Source: a bacterium
GTDB lineage: Bacteria > Bacteroidota > Ignavibacteria > Kapaibacteriales > UBA2268
NCBI GenBank assembly: GCA_024710535.1
Contig: JANJUO010000204.1
Span: 1 to 12,349 of the forward strand
Direction: 5' to 3'
Length of the DNA: 12,349 nucleotides
The position numbers and the translations under genes are program-made. Positions 1 through 6,300 of the stretch are shown piece after piece; positions within the stretch are counted from its first letter, which is position 1; every line of letters begins with the position of its first letter. The notes beneath the pieces are model-generated. The model ran no database searches. It had not been told where the DNA came from and was given only the letters and a program-made list of their open reading frames with translations.

Positions 1-957
1 AAATTCTGCAGTCATTACATAAATAGATTTATCACTTATCTCCGTTACACGACTATCTCCCTGCCCTATTCCACTAGTTTCAACTATTATTATATCAAAT
101 CCACACGATTTCATCACACAAATAGCATCTTCAATTCGATCATTAATCTCGGCTTTACTCGAACGAGTTGCGAAACTACGCAGGTAAACTCTATTATTAT
201 AAATTTGATTATATCTAATTCTATCTCCCAATAATGCGCCACCGGTTTGACTTTTTGTGGGATCTATTGCAAGTACGCCAATAGAAACATCATCTGTTAC
301 AGAAATAAATCTACCTATGATTTCATCTATCAGAGAGCTTTTTCCACTGCCGCCGGTTCCCGTAATACCAATTACAAGTGATTTATTCTTATTATAATTA
401 CTATAAATCTCTCTTGCACTCTTCAATTCTTCATTATTTTCAATATTTTCAATCATTGACAACTGTTTTGCAATTTCGTAATGATTGGAATAGTGATTTT
501 CCTTAATTGCAGATTCATTTACGTCAAAGTTAATAGGATTTGCCGTTTTGAATTGTTTAACTCGAGCCATTATATCATCGGCAATACCATCGATACCTAT
601 TTTCTGACCATCCGTTGCGTGATAAATTCTCTCCACACCATAATTTTCAAGTTCGGTAATTTCTGCCGGAAGTATTACTCCACCACCGCCACCAAATACT
701 TTTATATGTGTAGCATTATTTTGTTTCAATGAATCTATTATAAATTTAAAATACTCATTATGACCTCCCTGATAACTACTTACAAGTATAGCATCAGCAT
801 CTTCTTGCAAAGCAACCGTTATTACTTCTTTCACTGAACGATTATGACCAAGATGAATAACTTCCGCACCGCGTTTTTGAAGCAGTCTTCGGAATATATT
901 TATCGATACATCATGTCCATCGAATAAAGCAGCTGCAGTAACAACTCTTATATGCAT
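1..957 (-). CDS. icmF: IcmF, fused isobutyryl-CoA mutase / G-protein chaperone (N-terminal 319 residues, runs off left edge)
   Basis: Adenosylcobalamin-dependent mutase that interconverts isobutyryl-CoA and n-butyryl-CoA (some family members act on pivalyl-CoA), fused to the GTPase that loads and protects its cofactor; cytoplasmic. The visible part starts with a B12-binding Rossmann domain (about residues 1-135) with the cobalamin-ligand motif DGHDVS at 13-18, the SSYQGG loop at 60-65 and a GGGGG run at 89-93. A linker follows, then a MeaB-type G domain from about 190 with P-loop GTGGSGKSS at 200-208, DPTKSQTGGALLGDR at 232-245 and VETSGIGQ at 292-299. B12 domain first, then GTPase, is the IcmF order; MeaB and classical methylmalonyl-CoA mutase subunits are arranged differently. 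The mutase barrel and substrate-binding part (roughly 700 further residues) must lie left of base 1. The frame is open throughout. The ATG at 957 has an AAAGG 7 nt upstream. No partner gene for CoA metabolism is in view. Confidence 0.93.
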   Translation of the reverse strand, partial: MHIRVVTAAALFDGHDVSINIFRRLLQKRGAEVIHLGHNRSVKEVITVALQEDADAILVSSYQGGHNEYFKFIIDSLKQNNATHIKVFGGGGGVILPAEITELENYGVERIYHATDGQKIGIDGIADDIMARVKQFKTANPINFDVNESAIKENHYSNHYEIAKQLSMIENIENNEELKSAREIYSNYNKNKSLVIGITGTGGSGKSSLIDEIIGRFISVTDDVSIGVLAIDPTKSQTGGALLGDRIRYNQIYNNRVYLRSFATRSSKAEINDRIEDAICVMKSCGFDIIIVETSGIGQGDSRVTEISDKSIYVMTAEF

Positions 958-964
958 TTTAGAA

Positions 965-969
965 CCTTT
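965..969 (-). promoter_or_regulatory. Ribosome binding site of icmF
   Basis: AAAGG on the minus strand, 7 nt before the ATG at 957. The spacing equals that of the two other Shine-Dalgarno sites annotated here, which supports this start. The remaining 126-bp gap is almost pure A/T and shows no convincing promoter. Confidence 0.5.
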
Positions 970-1083
970 TAATTTAATAAAATTTTATTTTCAATTTCAA
1001 CTAATATTTAGTATTTATAAATATTAATACAATTTATATTAATATATAGTTATATTTTTATAAAATGTATTCAATGCTATAAA

Positions 1084-2292
1084 TTAAATATTAATACTTA
1101 ATACTTCGCTCCATTCTCCATGACTTGTATCAGTATTTGCACGTACTTTCGTTTCCCATGATCCTGCTTCAAACTGATAGGCAATATAAGTTGAAGTTCC
1201 ACTATAAATAACTGTCCAATTTGTACTCACACCGGCGGCTCTTAGAACAACTTCATATCTATTCATACCTGCAACCGGATCCCAAGATAATCTTTGCAAA
1301 CCTTCATTATATGCAAAATTTTGTGGCGCAGGCAAATTTGTTTCTTCGGGTATAATCAATACTTCCGAATATTCACTCGTTCCAGTTGGGCTAAGTGCTT
1401 TCACACGTATGTAAGTTGGAAAATCAATCAATGCAGATGTAGTGCAATGATCTTCTTCACCATTATAAATCGTAGTATAATTAATATTATTGCTTGATTT
1501 CTCAACCTTATAAGTTGTGGCACCAATCACGCCATTCCAATAAACAACGCGATTAGCGTAATTATATCCTAAGCCGGTAGGAGTATCCAAATTTACGGGC
1601 AATGGTGGAATTACGTTACCGCCTGATCCGCCAGTGCCTGTTGAATAAATCACATAATCATTATATTTCGAATCGCTGACTCCGCCCCAAATAATTTTAC
1701 CATAGTCACAATACTTTGATATTAAGCTATAAAGTTCGTTGCCTTTGATAATTTTAATTTCGGTAGCGTCATCACGAATTGTCTTTTTATTATTAACATC
1801 GTTGATTGCGTCTTCATAATTATTGATAGTTGAATTAAAATATTCTAAATAGCTCTCAGTTAATCCCTCAGCTTCAAGTGCAGATAAGTTATTTTCTGCT
1901 ACTGTGTAAACTTGGCGAGCCGCTACCAACAAATTATTATCTGATAATTTTGAAATCAATCCCGGAGATAATGATCGGTATTTTGCACTGCTCTCTCCGT
2001 AAATTGCTTTTGCACGTGCGGAAATACCACGCATAATATTCAATATTGTATTTCTTAATGAATCACGTACTTCAACTGCATTGCTTATGTCGTTTCTATT
2101 AATTTCATCATCAGGTAAATCCTGAAATTCATTAATTACTTCTTCCAAATTCGAAATAGTGCCACTGCTGACTCCATAACTTTCAAATTCATCAAGATCT
2201 CTATTCATCGCAAAAACAATGCTGTTTGCGAATATTGCAAGATCGGCATACGACATTCGATAATTTCTTTGTGAAAAATTATTTTCAGACAT
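1084..2292 (-). CDS. Helical-domain protein with two C-terminal fibronectin type III-like domains (hypothetical)
   Basis: No precise function is recognised. Residues about 10-205 are predicted mostly helical: amphipathic runs rich in Asn/Asp/Glu, with conserved-looking stretches such as FANSIVFAMNRD (21-32) and KGNELYSLISKYCDYGKIIW (183-202). A Gly/Ser/Pro linker (218-232) leads to two beta-sandwich repeats. The first (about 234-316) carries the core VVYWNG, the second (about 319-402) LSWDPV; both have the RVKA or KVRA strand followed by a SEYSEV or GEWSEV end, as in fibronectin III. From memory, similar helix-plus-FN3 proteins occur in FCB bacteria. There is no signal peptide, no membrane segment and no type IX tail, so it is predicted cytoplasmic or exported by an unseen route, which is odd for FN3 domains. 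GGAG lies 7 nt before the ATG. It is flanked by gaps of 126 and 810 bp and is probably transcribed on its own. A scaffold or binding role would be inference. Confidence 0.8.
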   Translation of the reverse strand: MSENNFSQRNYRMSYADLAIFANSIVFAMNRDLDEFESYGVSSGTISNLEEVINEFQDLPDDEINRNDISNAVEVRDSLRNTILNIMRGISARAKAIYGESSAKYRSLSPGLISKLSDNNLLVAARQVYTVAENNLSALEAEGLTESYLEYFNSTINNYEDAINDVNNKKTIRDDATEIKIIKGNELYSLISKYCDYGKIIWGGVSDSKYNDYVIYSTGTGGSGGNVIPPLPVNLDTPTGLGYNYANRVVYWNGVIGATTYKVEKSSNNINYTTIYNGEEDHCTTSALIDFPTYIRVKALSPTGTSEYSEVLIIPEETNLPAPQNFAYNEGLQRLSWDPVAGMNRYEVVLRAAGVSTNWTVIYSGTSTYIAYQFEAGSWETKVRANTDTSHGEWSEVLSINI

Positions 2293-2299
2293 CTTAGAA

Positions 2300-2303
2300 C
2301 TCC
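2300..2303 (-). promoter_or_regulatory. Ribosome binding site of the helical/FN3 gene
   Basis: GGAG on the minus strand with 7 nt to the ATG at 2292. It fixes the start of the 402-residue protein and shows that Shine-Dalgarno initiation is used by at least some genes here. Confidence 0.6.
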
Positions 2304-2381
2304 ATAAATAATTGATAAATCATTATTTGATATTTTAATACATAATATAGACTGTTTTCTATTATTATTATTTTATCAATT

Positions 2382-2816
2382 TTAAATTATTTTTATTATT
2401 TTGTGAATATTTTTTATTTTTTTTATAATTTCATATATTGCAATATAAATATCATACTTCAAATTATAATTCTAAGCATTTGCAAAATAAATTGTATTCA
2501 ATGCAATATAAGCCATACACAATGCCTAATCAAATGAAATCAATGCAATATGATCAATACTTAATGCATAATCATCATGTATTATTGCAATTTTATTCGT
2601 AATATTTGCTATATCACAATAAATTACGGCATTATAATTTGAAATCACCGCATAATAATATTCAGTATTTGCATTGACATTCGTAGTCCCCGCACAATGC
2701 TTTGAAGTCCCCGCAATGATATTTGCAGACTGAATTTTATAGTGCATTGCCTACATTCCTATATTCCATAACTGCTCCTTATAATTGAAAAACTACACTT
2801 TATTTGCCATATACTA
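2382..2816 (-). pseudogene. Possible remnant (or amber-interrupted form) of a heptapeptide-repeat gene
   Basis: One minus-strand frame through the 21-bp array reads as heptads with Ala at position 7: for example GTSKHCA, GTTNVNA, VISNYNA, NITNKIA and LSIDHIA. Position 2 or 3 is often Ser/Thr and position 4 often Asn/Asp. The frame is open for 145 codons up to a TAA at 2382 except for five TAG codons (starting at plus-strand 2814, 2793, 2751, 2526 and 2472). There is no internal TAA or TGA, although such A/T-rich DNA should contain several. A 73-residue intact piece (2526-2747) is only a part of it. AAGGAG lies 5 nt before an ATG at 2769, but that ATG is one base out of register and gives a 10-residue peptide. 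The short Ala-centred heptads loosely recall repeat stalks or heads of adhesins, but no family is recognised. It could equally be a non-coding array whose period happens to be divisible by three. Confidence 0.3.
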
Positions 2817-2934
2817 TACATCATTTTGCCTTGATTATACTTATAATTGCTTATTAAATTGATTATTTTGCATTTTATATTTCCATATATTCCTAATATA
2901 ATTTATATTTAGCATTTTATACAATTATAATTCC
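2440..2934. repeat. Degenerate 21-bp periodic tandem array
   Basis: A GC dinucleotide starts at 2482, 2503, 2524, 2545, 2566, 2587, 2608, 2629, 2650, 2671, 2692 and 2713: twelve sites spaced exactly 21 bp. Another at 2440 fits with one unit skipped. Only two other GC dinucleotides (2512, 2699) fall inside that stretch. The rest of each unit is A/T-rich and poorly conserved; AATGCA recurs at 2501, 2543 and 2564. The best preserved neighbours share AGTCCCCGCA at 2685-2694 and 2706-2715, one period apart. To the right the register shifts by about 10 bp and the signal continues more weakly: GC at 2744, 2828, 2849, 2870 and 2912, CC at 2807 and 2933, and CT at 2730, 2751, 2772, 2793 and 2814. The unit length and the phase are seen directly; the origin as old tandem duplications is inferred. 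It is unlike a CRISPR array, because there are no conserved repeats with unique spacers. Confidence 0.8.
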
Positions 2935-3023
2935 ATTTTATGAATATTAATTTTTGATTATTACAATTTTTAAATCATTTAATTAATTTATATAATTGAT
3001 ATATGATAACATATATACATATA

Positions 3024-3058
3024 CAGAAATTCCCCATTTTTCAATGAGGAATTTTCTG
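3024..3058 (-). terminator. Hairpin downstream of the RND transporter gene, possible terminator or mRNA 3' end
   Basis: An inverted repeat 44 nt after the transporter stop. The arm at 3024-3038 pairs with 3043-3058, giving a stem of about 15 bp with one bulged A and, in the minus-strand transcript, one G-U pair, closed by a GAAA tetraloop of the stable GNRA type. No run of U follows on either strand, so it is not a textbook intrinsic terminator; it may act by 3'-end protection or with Rho. Confidence 0.45.
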
Positions 3059-3102
3059 CTAACAATTATATATTTTAAATTAATCAATTTTATTCATTTT
3101 TC

Positions 3103-6100
3103 CTATTGTTCAATTACTACATTTGTTTTTTCTGTTATATATGAATAAATTGCAGGAATTACATAAAGAGTTAAAACTGTCGATAAAATAAGTCCGGCAA
3201 CTACTGCTATACCCATTGATTGTCTGCTTGCAGATCCTGCTCCAAGTGCTAATGCAATTGGTAAAGTACCAAGAATTGTGGTTGTACTTGTCATTAATAT
3301 TGGTCTCAATCTTAGCACTGCGGCAGATTTTACGGCTTCTATTGCAGATAATCCATCAGATTTTCTTTGATTTGCAAATTCTACAATCAAAATGCCATTT
3401 TTGGTAACCAAACCTATTAGCATTATTTGCCCTATTTGACTAAATATATTGATTGTTTGATCGAAATACCATAATGATAAAAGTGAGCCGCTTAATGCAA
3501 GTGGAACTGTAAACATAATTATAAATGGATCTCTGAAACTTTCGAATTGTGCCGCTAATACTAAATATATTAAAACTAATGCAAGCATAAGTGTAAACAT
3601 CAATGTCGAAGAACTTTCTACAAAATCTTTGGAAGGACCATCTAATGCAGTATAGAAAGTATCATCAAGAACCTTGTCGGCTATTTTGTTCATAGCATCT
3701 ATACCTTCTCCAATGGTTTTGCCCGGTATCAAACTGGCTGAAATTGTAGCTGAAGCAAATCTGTTGAATCTAAATAGTTGTGGTGGAGTGCTTGCCTCTC
3801 TCATATCTACAAGATTATCGAGTTGGATTAATTCTCCCTTGTTTGATCTTACATATAATTTTTGTAGGTCTAATGGTTGAGAGCGGTCTTCTCTTTGCAT
3901 CTGACCTATAACTTGATATTGTTTGCCTTCTTTTATGAAAAAATCAAATCTTTGTTCTGCAAAAGCGAATTGCAATGTTTGTGCAATGTCGAGAGTTGAT
4001 ACTCCCAAATTGCTTGCTTTGTTTCGATTGATTTCAACCACAATTTCCGGCTTTGAAAATTTAAGATTCACATCAGCAACTGCAAACATCGGATTTGCAC
4101 GAACTTCTGCAAGGAATTTTGGTATTATTTTTTTGAGTTTGTCCAAACTTTGACCTTGTAATACGTATTGAACAGGCAATCCTGCTCTTCCTCCGCCAAT
4201 AGATTGCTCTTCTATAACGAATGTTCTTGCATCATTATGCTTCATAGTTATGCCGGTAAGTCGTTTGGCTATATCTGCTTGCGATGCTTTTCTTTCGCCC
4301 GGCTCTTTGAGTAATAATCGAATAAATCCGGAGTTCACTGAACTTGCTGAGCCGAATCCCGGAGAGGTAACGGATACAACAGCTCTTGCTTCGGGTACTG
4401 CCGCCTGAACATCTGCTCTTAATTTTTCGACGTATCTTCCCATATAATCATAAGAACTTCCTTCTGGAGCAGTTGAAATTAATCTTATCGCAGAGCGATC
4501 TTCAACAGGAGCGAGTTCGGATGGTAATTGTTTGCCGGAAAAATATATCACAAAGCCGCTTAATACAACTATAATGATGGAAACCCAACGATGATTCATG
4601 AACCAATTCAATGAATCGCTGTAGAATTTGTTTAGTAATTCAAAAAATGGTTCGGTGAAGTTGTAGAATCTGTTATGCTTGTCGTGCTTTTTTAATATTT
4701 TGCTTGATAACATAGGTGTAAGTGTTAATGCTACGAATGATGAGATTACAACTGCACCGGCAATTACTATTCCGAATTCTCTAAAAAGTCTGCCTGTTAT
4801 CCCTTGAAGAAACATTATTGGTAGAAATACAGATGCCAATGCTACAGTAGTTGCAATCACAGCAAAAAATATTTCTTTTGAACCTTTCAAACCTGCTTCT
4901 ATTGGGCTCATACCTAATTCTATCTTTTTGTAGATGTTTTCTAATACAACAATAGCGTCATCTACCACAAGACCGATTGCGAGCACTATTCCCAAGAGTG
5001 TAAGTACATTTATCGAGAATCCGAATAGATACATAATGAAAAATGTTCCAATTAGAGAGATAGGAATTGCAAGAACAGGTATTATTGTGGAACGCCAATC
5101 ACGTAAGAAGAAAAATATCACTAATAAAACTAAGCCAAATGCAATGTAAATTGTTTCTTCAACTTCGGAAATTGATTGTCTAATAAATCCTGTTGTATCA
5201 AAACCTAATGCCGTTTCGATTTCTTTTGGTAAATCTTTTTTGATTAATTCTACTCTTTTATAAAATTCATCTGCGATTTCAATATAATTAGCTCCTTGTT
5301 GAGGAATCACAGCTACACCGACCATTGGAATGCCGTCCCTTTTCAATAAAGTGCGTTCATTTTCGGGATACAATTCTGCATAGCCAACATCTCTGAATCT
5401 GATTAGATTATTATCAACTTCTTTTATAATTAGAGCATCGAATTCTTCAGGTTCGGTAAGTCTGCCCAATGTTCTGACAGTTAATTCTGTGTTGTATCCT
5501 TCTATTCTTCCGGATGGAAGTTCTATATTTTCACGAATAAGAGCGTTACGTATATCGAGAGCGGTTACATTGTATGCCGCAAGTTTTAAGGGATCCATCC
5601 AAAGACGCATGGAGTATCTTTTCTCGCCCCAGATTCGTACTTCGCTGACTCCGTTGATAGTTTGAAGTCTTTCTTTGAAGACAGTATTGGCTATGTCTGA
5701 TATTTCAAGAAGGCTTTTTGTGTTGCTTTTGATGTTGAGGAATACAATGGGATCTGCATTTGCATCAGCTTTGGCTACAATTGGCGGATCGCAATCTTGA
5801 GGAAGCATTCGCATTGCTCGGGATACTCTATCGCGAACATCATTTGCGGCATTATCAATGTCGATTTCAAGATTAAACTCTACGGTTATTGTTGATCTGC
5901 CGTCACGGCTTACTGAAGTCATTGTTTTTATGCCCGGAATGCCATTGATCGACTCTTCCAAAGGTTCGGTTATTTGTGATTCAACTACATCTGCATTGGC
6001 GCCCACGTAACTTGTGGATACATTAATTATTGGTGGATCAACATTAGGATATTCTCTCACTCCAAGAAATGTATATCCAATTAGACCGAATAAAATTATT

Positions 6101-6159
6101 ACAATGGAGAGTACGGAGGCAAGTACGGGTCTGTTTATGCTTAATGACGAAAGTGACAT
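3103..6159 (-). CDS. RND family transporter, HAE1/AcrB-type inner-membrane pump
   Basis: Proton-driven inner-membrane exporter subunit of a tripartite efflux pump; substrates of this family are drugs, detergents or other amphiphiles. The 1018 residues match the family's usual length of about 1000-1050. TM1 (about 11-33) is followed by a periplasmic porter/docking loop with GREYPNVDPP-like GVREYPNVDPP (33-43) and the VRDRVSRAMRMLP helix (108-120). TM2-6 span about 335-488 and TM7 about 525-541. A second periplasmic loop carries LPSELAPVEDR (545-555), and TM8-12 span about 853-1008. The proton-relay residues are present: D400 and D401 in TM4 (GLVVDDAIVV) and K920 in TM10 (GLVTKNGILIVEF). No adaptor (membrane fusion) or TolC-like gene is adjacent on either side, so its partners must be encoded elsewhere. 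It stands alone, 141 bp after the secreted-protein gene and 810 bp before the FN3 gene. The ATG at 6159 lacks a Shine-Dalgarno site, common in Bacteroidota-like genomes. Confidence 0.95.
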   Translation of the reverse strand: MSLSSLSINRPVLASVLSIVIILFGLIGYTFLGVREYPNVDPPIINVSTSYVGANADVVESQITEPLEESINGIPGIKTMTSVSRDGRSTITVEFNLEIDIDNAANDVRDRVSRAMRMLPQDCDPPIVAKADANADPIVFLNIKSNTKSLLEISDIANTVFKERLQTINGVSEVRIWGEKRYSMRLWMDPLKLAAYNVTALDIRNALIRENIELPSGRIEGYNTELTVRTLGRLTEPEEFDALIIKEVDNNLIRFRDVGYAELYPENERTLLKRDGIPMVGVAVIPQQGANYIEIADEFYKRVELIKKDLPKEIETALGFDTTGFIRQSISEVEETIYIAFGLVLLVIFFFLRDWRSTIIPVLAIPISLIGTFFIMYLFGFSINVLTLLGIVLAIGLVVDDAIVVLENIYKKIELGMSPIEAGLKGSKEIFFAVIATTVALASVFLPIMFLQGITGRLFREFGIVIAGAVVISSFVALTLTPMLSSKILKKHDKHNRFYNFTEPFFELLNKFYSDSLNWFMNHRWVSIIIVVLSGFVIYFSGKQLPSELAPVEDRSAIRLISTAPEGSSYDYMGRYVEKLRADVQAAVPEARAVVSVTSPGFGSASSVNSGFIRLLLKEPGERKASQADIAKRLTGITMKHNDARTFVIEEQSIGGGRAGLPVQYVLQGQSLDKLKKIIPKFLAEVRANPMFAVADVNLKFSKPEIVVEINRNKASNLGVSTLDIAQTLQFAFAEQRFDFFIKEGKQYQVIGQMQREDRSQPLDLQKLYVRSNKGELIQLDNLVDMREASTPPQLFRFNRFASATISASLIPGKTIGEGIDAMNKIADKVLDDTFYTALDGPSKDFVESSSTLMFTLMLALVLIYLVLAAQFESFRDPFIIMFTVPLALSGSLLSLWYFDQTINIFSQIGQIMLIGLVTKNGILIVEFANQRKSDGLSAIEAVKSAAVLRLRPILMTSTTTILGTLPIALALGAGSASRQSMGIAVVAGLILSTVLTLYVIPAIYSYITEKTNVVIEQ

Positions 6160-6300
6160 AATTATATCAACGAATAATTTTTAAAAAATAATTGACGAAT
6201 TTTATGATACAAAATTTTTTTTTGTAATTTTAATATCTAATTTTGATTAGCGAATAAGAAATATTTTATGAAAAATGTCTGAATTTGTTGAATTAAGAAT

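Larger units (their letters stand above)
2293..3102. other. 810-bp AT-rich intergenic region between the RND transporter and the FN3 gene
   Basis: No intact gene is supported. From right to left it holds a short unremarkable stretch after the transporter stop, a strong hairpin (3024-3058), a spacer, a long 21-bp periodic array (about 2440-2934), and a low-complexity A/T stretch (2304-2439) that must contain the promoter of the FN3 gene. No convincing -33/-7 Bacteroidetes-type or -35/-10 sigma-70-type promoter could be picked out in that last part. No tRNA or insertion-sequence ends were seen. Confidence 0.7.

Noticed and set aside
481..732. Plus-strand open frame opposite icmF
   Set aside because: It lies antisense to the B12/GTPase linker region and has no recognisable features; a shadow of the real gene.
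958..1083. Bacteroidetes-type promoter (TTG near -33, TAnnTTTG near -7) for icmF
   Set aside because: Loose matches exist in this A/T-rich gap, but their spacing is wrong and similar matches are expected by chance.
2526..2747. 73-residue open frame as an independent small gene
   Set aside because: It is only part of the 21-bp periodic array frame, lacks a ribosome site at its own ATG, and shows repeat-derived composition. It is described under the array instead.
2737..2769. 10-codon leader peptide with AAGGAG before ATG at 2769
   Set aside because: The Shine-Dalgarno match is good, but the peptide lies in the periodic array with no gene directly downstream to regulate; chance or remnant.
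2440..2934. CRISPR array
   Set aside because: The period is only 21 bp, there are no conserved repeats separated by unique spacers, and no cas genes are present.
6209..6225. Possible terminator ACAAAA/TTTTGT after the secreted-protein gene
   Set aside because: The 6-bp stem is nearly all A-T and lies in a homopolymer-rich tract, so it is too weak to call.
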